Below, one piece after another: positions 31,701-42,000 of a stretch of DNA of 44,676 bases (positions are counted from its first letter, which is position 1; the number at the start of each line of letters is the position of its first letter). The stretch lies in IMG/VR virus record IMGVR_UViG_3300032085_001886, positions 1 through 44,676 of that record, one strand, 5' to 3'. Below the pieces are notes generated by a model. That model was not told the origin of the DNA. It searched no databases and saw only the letters and a program-made list of their open reading frames with translations. Made by a program: the position numbers and the translations under genes. Source of the DNA: a virus.

Positions 31701-32254
31701 CGACCGAATATACACCAGATCATGAGTTCATGTACATGATCCCACTTGCGTCTTCGGAGGCTGCCCTTGGACTAGACATTAACATGGGCGACTTTGCAGG
31801 AAATATTGATTCATACATGCTAGACAATAGAAATTGTTTGCTTGACAACATTGCGAGAACACCAGAGTATAAAGCGATGTTTGAAATAGCGTTACCATTT
31901 AATAAGATGGTTTCATGGCATACTATCTATGCTGTTAACAACTTCTTGCCATCTGTCGGGTGGGTTCAGGATGGTTGGGTAAAAGACGGTGGTCGATGGT
32001 TTGGAGCTGGAAGTGGTTTCCGTTCTTGGGATCAAGAAAGCTTTGAAGGATCAAAGAGAGAAACTAGAAGAGCATTTATGAGGTTTTATCACTCAAGCGA
32101 TCCTACTTATGAAGACGAGGAAAGTTTAGGAGCAAGAAAACAAGTGGTTCGTGCAGAAAAGCCAAGACCAAATAATGATCCGGGCTGGAGATGGTTTAGA
32201 TGGCGTCGTAAATTTGCAAAACCGACTGATAAGAATGGGAAACTTTGCCCATAA
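25790..32254 (+). CDS. Very large virion structural protein of unknown function
   Basis: This 2154-residue protein sits between the spike-like gene and gp25, so it is almost certainly a tail or baseplate protein. The first 200 residues include a Cys/Pro-rich CPPPCKNDP. Residues 885-934 form an unusually long hydrophobic/amphipathic stretch (FRLILNVAKE, then VRLIILIVKKIIEILL), possibly membrane-active or a buried helix. A second Cys-rich area lies near 1100-1170. The C-terminus is basic and Trp-rich (GWRWFRWRRKFAK, 2132-2144). No classic tape-measure coiled coil was noticed. ATG 25790 is preferred over an upstream frame extension because it follows the previous stop at two-base distance. Confidence 0.75.
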   Translation: MANPNNNQAITPQPLPLGSTPVTTSELNEIRMALSEIVTVMQVSTLVSPSDWASFPPPGFVDEKTGGAIGQSYSIYYGDGTYRPGGGAGNGYPITINTDFQLLYEWTLRIQNAAANFDLSQYPTLPGYANSLFQNPYVEDIFNQNTQKIIDILEAYYTVEEEADIDSEAEAAQEASDNYVEPPVTLDCNDLEQTDEQGPPCPPPCKNDPNASSPNWTNLTEEEPFLNSKTCEYSITLDTIYQGPNKQVLLQQPNYLTVGIEKLLEFYGKKSQPYTNEEGDNVDPVQLCVVGGADIKDIFVSTRAMVNAKALVVIPYDVLNSIEDLEQPENIPSKLNQPLFVVFKGGGGGPIEPTTGFLYISRKAAQAMEIMARRQARWFFNNNGQLSEPTFNLDNEALLVRRFRTELRNFLLQNDYKFRKPVFQGKKWLEEVEIGFSEDMEIEYVKALEKGCDKPEMLLRGFQSFKNKFPMTNKRTMGFVLNIPDIYDAATSSGGIQFSDFIENYVGFPKVSIVTDASGAFAEDPIWCPPEGQPLGFGNRGETPASEINLGEELREISKSIMDEVLSFPDAFADRFADDVCATFEGKRKNDVKLNDLGQLSLQAADAAVRQYFSGDRFISRIPILIEQMSTADPEQIFKEILDSLALCGLFSMLQAAFECLLADIDPNEALQVMLTEAFKAMDQANFEKIFIGLPRDIQSQVFNNLADEFKSIPPPWDSGYRAGNHSGQGIRVQAETNEEAPTGKVHKLTEEEVVNGVPTTVSATTGVVIEESAIGRTYGSPGSIGTALGNITGSILEAYRDALLDLIQNNLIDLNALKDQLMSIPGAQIVADIIEQADCPAPPLFTPPLQNVLTTLELGLCPNHFAITLPKFEGGIYKYIPDIFRLILNVAKELVKEIVVRLIILIVKKIIEILLESLCALLQLTGGALVDAITGGNNLKAALGGALCDEASEDDINNAMYRTLQALNLSDCADLGTAPTVEDAAKFTEIIASILTNNEVLDLVQGVASDQTKRMVSNVVTQQIPNMCMSPSDVENMFKALGTIIDPSIIEQAQFIDDPDAPVCENICASPEQMEIFDSARRAALINKGLTDEEAQQQINNLRERAKEDLADLSRLLQRGPFHEFPDLIGGDPDCPDDGGSWTPGKPILPEVPMEMTKATSESIRRLFDVISERHVRDLVGKRGFLDMVLSDSNGRGLKSHNATVSGPFGQPLAGDLGPSQFYTDNRLDDTPPNTELEGSSVNALRTTATNGIGGFPFTVASLLAHYYTSYNQEFQFDLIAPGAATSDGPETSMRGEVIVGDEKGLRWNAIEGVNFYYRDYIENAQESYAMRMEVFHALRDQDNNWLNDDITTTNIYENIEDSGEELVASYTVRTPISNQVRDLIENIPGANANLPLPAKTFKNLLLSKITQYQGHGNVGVLSTALELQHAYLLDVYMRKFSLLIASNKDKEAQPLPNSFQYGYEIDQQVEAVYLGGPDLDRDFFENNREYYTATTYAEAINPVTGPPAQQVIFDRFGGSYKSPPFYMKNPTRQGWLGLTDRMVPEPDGCDPIDGSEPREPICDFTDLKEIYGQMLNKYKDDPRLFTSPSSTCQAQPFNEVFTGAAAAGVDVTIRATIRIFIIEAMLRGASVFSIYGPDCYDKILADYIIDHISNGIQKVGVFNLPSKKFFYLFMEQIVQMFGRHVDLGMIEPSDEEQIALDYLNDHQSKNQIILRGSNLLSKAKYNERLFPIIEEALEKEASGEWEAGIRTLFNHFVLEELDSTFKQFGDNIYPDGAPIKNLHSIFFGLSPFIRGSVESGIPDVWNGKTGQNSNIYEADFLTADAFPYLSKLNNDSRLDSVGNHPFRLEKYIRIADKPFVNDGSSNSTVSLRAAALKNVVSPEEFKNWIQSLDPSLQSTNMSDYFASVSVGYRLVFASSLSDRGNREWGGSNLAQNFINGFEDAVEPLYNITFQEKTFKVPANTSVYGSTEYTPDHEFMYMIPLASSEAALGLDINMGDFAGNIDSYMLDNRNCLLDNIARTPEYKAMFEIALPFNKMVSWHTIYAVNNFLPSVGWVQDGWVKDGGRWFGAGSGFRSWDQESFEGSKRETRRAFMRFYHSSDPTYEDEESLGARKQVVRAEKPRPNNDPGWRWFRWRRKFAKPTDKNGKLCP

Positions 32255-32266
32255 AGGAGAAAAGAA

Positions 32267-32689
32267 ATGGCTGTTGGATATGGAGCGAGATTACCTTTAA
32301 CAGTAAATTCAGAGGATGGACCCTTTGTACTGTTAAAAAATATTGAGCAGGTGGCAACACAAAACTTAAAAATGCTAATTCTTACCTCCCCCGGCGAGAG
32401 AATAATGGATGCTGAGTTCGGTGTAGGGCTAAGAGACTATCTATTTACCCAATATATTCCAGCTGTTCTCGATGATTTATCTTCAAGAATTAGACAACAA
32501 ACAACAAAGTATTTGCCCTATATAAGAATCAACAACATTTTATTTGAGAATCCAGAATTAGAAGCCCAAGTAGGTGCATCGTTAGCGGATAACTTTTTGG
32601 CAATTCGGATAGAATTTGAAATTGTTCCATTAAATATAGGCAGCACTTTGTTATTACCTTTAACACTTGAAGGCAGCAATTCTATTTAA
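32267..32689 (+). CDS. 25: gp25-like baseplate wedge protein
   Basis: This 140-residue protein is of the GPW/gp25 family, the sheath-starting wedge component of contractile tails. The family core TSPGERIMDAEFGVGL (39-54) followed by RDYLF is diagnostic: it aligns with the TxxGERvm.PefG.gL pattern. Hydrophobic strands follow in the C-terminal half (FLAIRIEFEIVPL). It is encoded behind a strong AAAGGAG and directly precedes the gp6/J-like gene, the standard order in T4-like phages. Confidence 0.93.
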   Translation: MAVGYGARLPLTVNSEDGPFVLLKNIEQVATQNLKMLILTSPGERIMDAEFGVGLRDYLFTQYIPAVLDDLSSRIRQQTTKYLPYIRINNILFENPELEAQVGASLADNFLAIRIEFEIVPLNIGSTLLLPLTLEGSNSI

Positions 32690-32717
32690 GAACTACTTAA
32701 TGTCAGAGGTATTTTAA

Positions 32718-34511
32718 ATGGCCAAAAAGTTGACGCCTATTAACTACGCTGCTCGTGATTTTGAATCAATTAAAGATGAGTTAATCCAGTACGCAAAAAG
32801 ATATTATCCTGAAACTTATAGAGATTTTAACCAAGCTTCTTTTGGCTCTTTGATGATGGATATGGTTTCCTATGTGGGAGACAACTTATCATTTTACTTG
32901 GATTACCAAGCAAATGAATCATTTTTTGACACTGCAACAGAGAGAAAGAATGTCATCAGACACTCTAAGCAGATGGGGTACAAGTTCAGAGGGACGCCTT
33001 CTTCTGTTGGAGCCTGTGATTTTTATATTGTTGTACCTGCTAATTCAACTGGTCTTGGACCTGATCGTTCTTACATACCCATTTTAAAGAATGGAACCCA
33101 AGTTTCTTCAGTTGATGGTGCTTTGTTTATATTGTCTGAGAGCATCGACTTTGCAGACCCAGCTAATCCCGTGGTTCCAGCTAGAGTTAGCGATGATACA
33201 GGGCTTCCTGTAAGTTATGCGATTAAGGCTACTGGTAAAGTAATCTCTGGTGACTTTGTTGTCGAACAGATCAGAGTAGACGAGTTCGAGAGATTTAGAA
33301 GAGTTTATCTTTCACAGCCACGAGTAGCAGAAGTGGTTTCTGTTTTTGATGATCAAGGCAATGAATACGTTGAAGTAGATTACTTATCACAAAATGTTGT
33401 TTATAAAGAGATAGGAAATCATGCTGCAAATACTGAAACTGTAGCTTCAATCTTAAAGCCAATTGCAGCAGCAAGAAGATATGTAATAGAACAAGATGGA
33501 AGCGATGTATACCTACAATTTGGATACGGCTCAGATTCTGAAATCACTACAAATTCTGTAGCAGATCCAAGTAATTTGGTCATGCAGCTTAATGGTAAAG
33601 ATTTCATTGAAGATTCGACTTTTGATCCGTCAAAGTTGTTGGATACTGATAAATTTGGCGTGGCTCCTTCTAATACAACTTTAACAATTACTTACAGAGT
33701 TAACACTGTCGATAACGTCAATGCTTCTTCAAGAAGCGTCACAACAATCGTAAGACCAGTTGTTGAGTTTGGAGACCCAACAAACCTAAACGAAAATACC
33801 AGAATTCAAGTTATAAACTCGCTAGAGTGTGCAAACGAAGATCCTATTGTTGGGGATGTGGCTGATCCAACAATCGATGAAATAAGAAGGAGAGCCACAG
33901 ACTATTTTGCAACTCAGAACCGAGCAGTTACAAAGCTGGATTATGAAAGTATTGCTTATGCAATGCCACCACAGTTTGGAGCAATTAAGCGTTGTAACGT
34001 GATGAAAGATAGTGACTCTTTCAAAAGAAATATCAATATGTACGTCTTAGCAGAAAATGCAAATGGAACCCTGACACAAGCGACTGATCCACTTAAAGAA
34101 AACCTTAAAACATGGATCAGTAAATATAAAATGATTCATGATACGATTGACGTCATCGACGGTAGAGTTGTTAATTTTGGCATTGAGTTCGCGGTTATTA
34201 CTGATCCTGAGTATAATAAATACGAGCTGCTAGAGACTTGCACCCGCGCCCTCGCAGAGTTTTATTCTGAGCCAAGATATTTTGGTGAAGCACTTTATAT
34301 CACAGATGTCTTCTTTGTGCTTAACAAGCTAGATGGAGTAATTGATACTTATTACGCTAAGTTTATAGAAAAAGTAGGATCAAATTATTCCACAACGTCA
34401 TATTCATTTGAACAAAATATGTCAGCAGACGGTAGATACTTAAGAGTTCCACAAAATGTTTGCATGGAACTTCGTTTCCCACGGTCTGATATTAAGGGAG
34501 TAATTAAGTAA
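32718..34511 (+). CDS. 6: gp6-like/baseplate J-family wedge protein
   Basis: This 597-residue protein matches T4 gp6-type baseplate wedge proteins: INYAARDFESIKDELIQYAK (8-27) followed by FGSLMMDMVSYVGDNLSFYL (46-65) and ANESFFDTATER near 70-80, the conserved N-terminal helical region. The middle part has strand-rich domains, and DPTIDEIRRRATDYFATQNRAV (about 385-405) fits the baseplate-J core. It forms the wedge dimer that joins the baseplate ring. It starts after AGAGG and shares its final base with the next ATG (TAATG). Confidence 0.93.
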   Translation: MAKKLTPINYAARDFESIKDELIQYAKRYYPETYRDFNQASFGSLMMDMVSYVGDNLSFYLDYQANESFFDTATERKNVIRHSKQMGYKFRGTPSSVGACDFYIVVPANSTGLGPDRSYIPILKNGTQVSSVDGALFILSESIDFADPANPVVPARVSDDTGLPVSYAIKATGKVISGDFVVEQIRVDEFERFRRVYLSQPRVAEVVSVFDDQGNEYVEVDYLSQNVVYKEIGNHAANTETVASILKPIAAARRYVIEQDGSDVYLQFGYGSDSEITTNSVADPSNLVMQLNGKDFIEDSTFDPSKLLDTDKFGVAPSNTTLTITYRVNTVDNVNASSRSVTTIVRPVVEFGDPTNLNENTRIQVINSLECANEDPIVGDVADPTIDEIRRRATDYFATQNRAVTKLDYESIAYAMPPQFGAIKRCNVMKDSDSFKRNINMYVLAENANGTLTQATDPLKENLKTWISKYKMIHDTIDVIDGRVVNFGIEFAVITDPEYNKYELLETCTRALAEFYSEPRYFGEALYITDVFFVLNKLDGVIDTYYAKFIEKVGSNYSTTSYSFEQNMSADGRYLRVPQNVCMELRFPRSDIKGVIK

Positions 34512-36055
34512 TGGCGATTAAAAGATACACTGCCGATGCAGATAATACTATTACCAATGCTTTTAAAGCAGACTTAACTACCCGTGGAACCGGCGCTAAT
34601 ATGGGCGCAGCAGATGTCCTAGAAGTTTTTAGTATTCTAGGGCAAGCCTCGTCTTCTGCCGATGGACTTTCAAAAGAAAAATCTCGTGCTATTGTTCAGT
34701 TTCCGATTTCTACTATAAAGACAGATAGAGATAACGGAACATTACCAGAGAGTGGGAGTGTTTCATTTTATCTTAGGATGTTTAATGCAAGACATAGCCA
34801 GACACTTCCTAAAGGCTTCACCCTTTCTGTTCAGCCAGTTTCTTCATCTTGGCAAGAAGGAACAGGCTTGGATATGGAAAATTATACTGACTTAACTTAT
34901 GGCGGCACTGGATCAACTTGGATCAATGCTTCATCTGAGGATAACTGGGTAAGCCAAGGTGGAGATTATTATACCGATGCAGCTATTACTGCTTCACAAA
35001 ACTTTGATATTGGAACAGAAGATCTTGAAGTTAATGTATCTGAAATAGTTGAGAGACAAATAAAATATATTATAGAAGGAGATGATGGCGGCGTAAGTAC
35101 ACTTCCGAACTATGGTTTTGGCATCATGCTTACCGGCTCCCAAGAAGACGATAGCACAAGAGGATACTATACTAAGAAATTCTTTGCGAGAAGTTCAGAA
35201 TATTTTTATAAAAGACCAATTATTGAAGCTAGATGGGATTCTTCCAAGAGAGATGATCGAGGTAACTTCTATTACAGCAGCTCTCTTGCACCGGCTGAGG
35301 ATAACGTTAACACCCTTTATCTCTACAACTATGTAAGAGGTCAATTGAGGAACATCCCAGAAATTGGAACAACTGGCTCTATCATGGTGAGCTTGTATTC
35401 CGGCTCTGCCAATGATACAGCACCATCTGGTTCTGCTCTAGAACTTAGTATTGGTGGCGGGGTTACTATAGCTGCTGAGACCTTTGCGACTGGTGGCTGG
35501 TACAACACGGGCGTTTATACTTGTTCTGTTGCGATAACTGCTTCTTCTACTCCAATTGCAACACTTTATGATGTGTGGAGCACTGGAAGTATCGTTGATG
35601 GCGATCATATTAAGACAAGGTTCCATACTGGATCAATAACTCCAGAATTATTTGACTCTTCAAATTATAATCCAGACCCTTCTTATGTTGTCGCATTAGA
35701 GAATTTAAAACCAATTTATTCCACAAATGAAACTGCTCGTTTTAGGCTATATGTTCGCGAGAAAGATTGGAACCCAACTATTTATACTAGAGCAGTAGCC
35801 GAGATAGAAAATTATCTAATCGAAAGTGCATCTTATATGATTTACCGAATTACAGATGAATTAGAAGTTATTCCATATGGAACGGGAAGCGATTCTCATA
35901 CACATCTATCCTTTGATGTAAGCGGTAATTACTTTGATTTAGATATGGGTTTATTCGAACCAGATTATGGTTATGCTATTAAATTCTGTTTCTATAACGG
36001 CTCAATCGGCTCTTGGGTTGAACAACCAGATACTTTTAAGTTCCGCGTTCAATAA
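34511..36055 (+). CDS. Beta-rich structural protein with DNRLRE-like N-terminus
   Basis: This 514-residue protein lies directly after gp6. The first 200 residues (RYTADADNTITNAFKADL, then SRAIVQFPISTI and SVSFYLRMFNARH) resemble a DNRLRE/CBM-like beta-sandwich. The middle is Ser/Gly/Thr-rich with alternating strands (about 275-400), and the C-terminal part (LKPIYSTNETARFRLYVRE) adds another beta domain. The composition suits an exposed baseplate or short-fibre protein. Functions such as glycan binding are inference. It is not clearly a homologue of T4 gp7 or gp8. Confidence 0.65.
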   Translation: MAIKRYTADADNTITNAFKADLTTRGTGANMGAADVLEVFSILGQASSSADGLSKEKSRAIVQFPISTIKTDRDNGTLPESGSVSFYLRMFNARHSQTLPKGFTLSVQPVSSSWQEGTGLDMENYTDLTYGGTGSTWINASSEDNWVSQGGDYYTDAAITASQNFDIGTEDLEVNVSEIVERQIKYIIEGDDGGVSTLPNYGFGIMLTGSQEDDSTRGYYTKKFFARSSEYFYKRPIIEARWDSSKRDDRGNFYYSSSLAPAEDNVNTLYLYNYVRGQLRNIPEIGTTGSIMVSLYSGSANDTAPSGSALELSIGGGVTIAAETFATGGWYNTGVYTCSVAITASSTPIATLYDVWSTGSIVDGDHIKTRFHTGSITPELFDSSNYNPDPSYVVALENLKPIYSTNETARFRLYVREKDWNPTIYTRAVAEIENYLIESASYMIYRITDELEVIPYGTGSDSHTHLSFDVSGNYFDLDMGLFEPDYGYAIKFCFYNGSIGSWVEQPDTFKFRVQ

Positions 36056-36070
36056 TAAGCAGGTTTTATA

Positions 36071-39000
36071 ATGGGAAGCAGAGATTTATTCGACAAAGGC
36101 ACACCTTATAAGGTTCTAAAGGCTAGTAATCTGAATGAGGACATTCAGAAGGCAGAGTCTGAAAGAAATATAAAAGCCAAACGTGATGAAGCAAATCGCT
36201 TTGTCCCAAGAATAGACTATAGCAATCCTAACAACTTTGTAAGATTTGGTTCTGCCGAGCAATACTATGAAGATGCGTTTGATCGCATTTTGGCCGAGTA
36301 CCCATATGATGGGTCAGAGGCAGAAATACAAGAGTTTTTCAATAGCTCTTCTTACCTTGACTTATACGTTTTTGAAAATGAATACCCAAAGACCACTGGC
36401 TATGTAACTCTATCATCAAACGGGTGGGGAACTCAGTCTAGTGAAACTCAAGGCTGGGGCGTCTCAAGTGATCTTGAGTACATTGAATTTTATGGTGGAC
36501 CACACACTGCTTCTGGCGGGATGCCTAGTGGCTCCTTGGCAACACAGTTTACCGGAGCCAACTATTACGATACAGACATTTATGATAGTGATAGAGATTT
36601 AGCCGCTGGTCGTGTTGGGACAAGAGAATCTAACTTAAAATTTGATTGGCCAACCGGACAAGCAGTTGAGTTCTGGCTTAAAAAAGATGAATTTATCGAC
36701 TCTTTAACCGAAAAAGAGGTTATCTTCGACCTTTGGAACGGAGAGGCATCGGGAAGTGACTCTTACGGTAGATTGACTTTGTTCTTGACTGCGTCTTCTA
36801 CACCTTTAAGAATGAATGTGATGTCTGGTACAACTGGATTTGCTGACGTTAATCTAAATACTGGCTTGACTGATACAACCCTTGCAGACGGAACATGGCG
36901 TCATTATGCAGTGACTTTCAAAAGCGGGTCCACAGCCGCTGATATAAACGTTTATGTTGATGGAAATCCAGTAAGCTCGCTGAGTTCGGCTATAAACTTT
37001 CAAGAAGTTACCGGCGCATTGCGTGCAAGAATCGGTGCCCTAACCTCAGCCCCGTCAGGAAATGTATATCACGGTATAGACCTTGCAGGCGCAGGAAAGC
37101 TATCTGCTTCCTTGGACGAATTTAGATACTGGAAAGCAGACAGAACTCACGAAGAGATTGGATTAAACTTTTGGACTCAAATTCGTGGCGGCACAAACAC
37201 AGATATCTCTAACACAGAGCTTGGTGTTTATTACAAATTCAATGAGGGCATCACTTCTGATACCAGTTTAGACTCCATAGTTATCGACTACTCAGGCAGA
37301 ATAACAAACGGAGCTTGGTATGGATATCCCGGTAGCACCGCTCGTAACACTGGTTCTGCAATTGCTTCTTCATCGCTAGGTTTAGCAGAAAAAGAAGATC
37401 CTATTATCTATGCCACACACCCAACAGTCGCTTCAAAGAAGTCAGCTCTAATACAGTCTGGATCTGTATTTGACTTCACAAATAATTCAACAATGTATAA
37501 CAGGATACCAGCTTGGATAGTTGATGAAGATCCGGGTACATTAAAGCAGATGATGCAAATAATGTCAAGTTATTTGGACTCTTTGCATCTACAGATGGAA
37601 GAACTTCCCAGACTCAAGAATACAGAATATGTTTCTGGGTCTAACCGTGAGCTACCAATCTCGAATAGATTACTGCTGAATGCAGGAATGCAAGCACCAG
37701 AAATTTTTGCAGATGCTGATCTCCTTGCACAATTCATGTCAAAGGATGAAGAAAGAAACTTTGAACTAGATCTTTTTGAGATTAAGAATAGAATTTACAA
37801 AAATGTTTACAATAACTTGGTTCACATTTATAAGACTAAGGGATCCTTTAGGTCTTATAGAAACTTAATACGTTGTTATGGTATTGATGACGATGTTGTT
37901 AGATTAAATATCTACGGAAATAATACAACAAGCACAATCAGAGATAATTACGAGCCAACTATCTCAAGAAAAAGATATGTGAACTTTAATGACCCTTCAA
38001 GTTTCGGAGGAGTTGTAACACAACAGTCACAAAGCAGTAATCCCAATGCAAGTAATGTTACTTTTGTTTCCGGGACTGTAAACGAGTATCTGGCAACAAC
38101 TTCAGAGCTAGAAGTTATATTCCCCAAGTATGAAACAGACAGGGCAAGCCTAAACTACTTTGAAAGAACTTTCTATTCTGCATCAATTTTTGGAAACCAT
38201 AGGCTTGCAACCGATGGAGACCCAGATTGTTTTATTCAGTCTGCGGTGGGTGATGACTACGCATGGGGACTGTACGCTGTCAAGCCAGATTTACAGACCT
38301 CAGATGGATATTTTGTTCTAAAATCACATAAAGGATCAACACCGGATTTCTATCTTACCAGTAGCGTTTACACAAACCTATACGATAATGAGAAATGGAA
38401 TTTTGCAGTTCGTATCTCAAATGTCGGATTTCCAATGCAAGATGGTGTATCTGGTTCAAACACTGACTTAAAAGTTGAGTTATATGGTGTAAACTATGAT
38501 GCTGGAGTACTGAAGAACGAGCTATACATTACTGCGTCTAATGTCACAGCAGGTGAATATCTAACCGCAGATCATCGTTATTATGTTGGTGCAGAAAGAA
38601 CAAACTGGACGGGCTCTCTCCAAGAGAGAACAGACATCAAGGCTTCTTCTTTGAGGCATTGGGAAAGCTATCTTGATGATGATGCGGTGAAGGCTCACGC
38701 AAGAGACGCACACAACTTTGGATCTCTAAGACCCTACAACAGCACGTACTTGCTACAAAGTGCCCTCACAGGAACAATTGTCCCTCAAATTGCTACTCTA
38801 GCTTTGAATTGGGATTACGATAATGTAACAGGGTCTGATTCAAATGGTGAGTTCTTTGTAAGCGATAGGTCATCGGGCTCTGTGGAACAATTTGATAGGT
38901 ATCATGATAACGAAAATACTGATCAATACTCAAAGACAGTAGGTTATCAATACACTGGTCGTGCCTACCACATGAAAACCTCAACAACAGGGGCACTCGA

Positions 39001-42000
39001 TAAGGCATACCTTAGTACTGAAAGGCAAAACGCGCCAGAGAGCCTCAGTTCGGCAGACATGGTGAGTATCCTAACGCTCCAAGATGATGTTGAATTTACA
39101 AGAGATAGTAGGCCAATCAATTACTATTTCTCATTTGAAAAGAGTATGTATGCAACAATCACTCAAGAAATGTTAAACTTCTTTGGCTCCGTTGTCGCAT
39201 TCAATGATTTAATTGGTGATCCTAAAAATAGATACCGTCAAGATTATAAAGAGCTGGAAAAGTTAAGACAACTGTTCTTTGAAAAGGTGGGGAATACCCC
39301 AGATCTTGATAAATATGTTGAATATTACAAATGGATCGATAATTCACTTGCCACTATGCTTATGAGCATGGTTCCAGCAACAGCAGATTTCTCTGATGGG
39401 ATCAGAACAATGATCGAGAGTCATGTTCTAGAAAGAAACAAATACTGGACCAAGTTCCCAACAACAGAGTTCAAAGATTCTGATGACCTAGAAGCGTCGT
39501 TGAGAGGAATCACAGAACTTAAATATGACTGGCAGAGAGGTCACGCTCCTGTCAATGGGCAACAAGATACAAACTGTTTCTGGTGGAAAGAAAGGGCAGA
39601 GAGAACTAGCCCAGAGCTTTCGTCTTCGGTTGCGAGTGTTAATGTTGGAAGAGATAACTTTAGAGAAGTTATTGAGACTTATAGAACTGGCTCACCCCCT
39701 GATACATTCACGGTGTCAACTGACCAGTTGCCAGCAGCAACTTATCAGGGCTCGACCTACGCTTTAAGAAGATTTGATGAAGTTTATAATATTACCGCAA
39801 AACAAGATCCACTAACTCATGCAGGGCCAAACTACTCACAGAGAAAACGAGCAGGATTTGTTAGTCCAGCACTGGCAGCCTTTGAATCAAATAAACAAAC
39901 CTTAGATATTATTGCAAGCGTTGATGAAGAAAAAGATTGTGATGATACGCTTGTCCCCGAAGAGATTAATAAGGTAAAAGCTAGTTTTGAGTATAAAGTC
40001 GGGCTTCGTGATGATTTTCTTGGGCTGTCAAATGACCCATATACCTTACAGGGAATAGGAGATATTTATACTCCTTTCACGCTCTACAGCTCTTCAGTTG
40101 AAAATGGGTATGTTTCGTCGCCATTTACTAATAGTGGCATAACCTTACAGGATGTTTTCTCTGGTAGCATAGAAAGTTACCATTATGATGTCATTGGTGA
40201 GGATATGGAAATATCAATGCAATCTCCATTCACTGAAAAGTTTGTTGGAGGAAATCAGCGTAGACATCAAGATTTAATTTTCGATCCTGCATTGACTTCT
40301 TCTGCAAATAGAGCGGAAGCATGGAAATTGTTTGCTGACGGCACGAACAAACTTCAGCTTGTTGTTACTTCCGGACCACGCGCAATTTACACACGAGGCG
40401 AAATAGCCAAGAGACCAATCAATATTCAAAATATACAAGCAGCTTCCAGTGATGCTGGGCATGTAGAAACTGGGTATGTCTCAGGTACTTTGCGATCTAA
40501 CTTGGGTAACTTCAATAAGTTCTACGAAGTGGTGCAAACTTCAGGAAGAAATATCAATAACGTATTCTTTGTAGAAAATGAAGGCATAACAGTTTCCGGA
40601 ACTGTGTCTGCTCTATATCCAGTTATTGTGGACTATACAAAGCCAGAACGTGGTAGCCATAAGCATGTTATTGTTGAAAGATTCTCTGCTCCCGGTGGTC
40701 CAGAAACAGCAGGTGATTCAAATGGTGGTTATGGGCTTGACCTTGAGTCTGCTGAACTCTCACCTTATAACGCTTTGCCGTTTAGAAATTCTACCGTTAG
40801 AGAAGTTCTTAATAGCCAATTGTTAAGAAACCACACCAGACAGTTTGGCTTCTACAGTGGGTCTTCAGTTTCTGCCGACGACTACTCTGGTACTGGAAGC
40901 TTTGACAAAACCAACAGAAACCCATTAAGATCCCCACAACTAGAAGGACCTATTGGGTATGGCTTGGGCTTTGATTACGCCACAGTAGTAACTGGGGTTG
41001 TATATGACAACTACTATGTAACACACGAGATTCCTAGAATGGAAACAAGCTATGCTTGGATCTCTTCCTCCTTTATTTCTGATAATGCTTACGGTCATGG
41101 AAGTCCAGATGGATTCTTCTCAAGTTCGGCAGGAATCACATCTAATATAAACTTTGTTTCCGCTTCTGACAACGGATCGGATTTTAGAACCGCATCTTCC
41201 ATTAGAGAAGCCCTTGTGGACCCTAAAACATTGACTGCCAACTTTGTACCTACGACCACACATTTGAATATAAATATTGTAGAACCTTTTACTGCCAGCT
41301 CTATGACAACTGGATATGAACTTGATACTCCTGTCGGGCATTACATAAACTATGGAGATATCGACACACAGCCATTTGAGGTGCAGAATAATGATTCATT
41401 TATCGAAAGTGTTTTAAATGATAACTTCACCACTGCATCCGTACTGCATGAATTGTTGATCCATCGTAATGGCTACTATGGCCACCCATCTTGGAAACAG
41501 ATTAGAGTTGGCGAGAGCAAGATTGTAAGACATTTCCGCGAAAACAATAAAATTACAATCAGCCCCCAGCCCGGTGCAGGCAGAGTTGTTAGTGGTTTTG
41601 GATTTTTGAAAGACAGATTTGGCCCAGCTAAGACATTTACAGAGCCTCCAGTTGATCCAAGTTACAAGCCCCTCAGATATAACCTTGAGGTAAAAGGTAA
41701 GAGAACTACGCTAAATGTTAGTTATGGAAATATGTTAAACCGTTTCTCTAATATTATATTAGACAATGAAACAACCGACGTGGTTGGTAAGAACGAAATT
41801 TACGGTGCGTATGATAAACTAAAACAAGCTTATCTCGATGGCGCACTTAATACTCCCACGTCTCCTATAACAAACTTTACATCGCTCAAATATTCACAAC
41901 AAGTTTACCCAGCAACATACAATGTTGGACTAGAAAAAGTGAGAGAAAGAGAAAACTTTAAAGTTAAATTCTGGGCAAATACTAGAGAGGAAAGAAGCAC

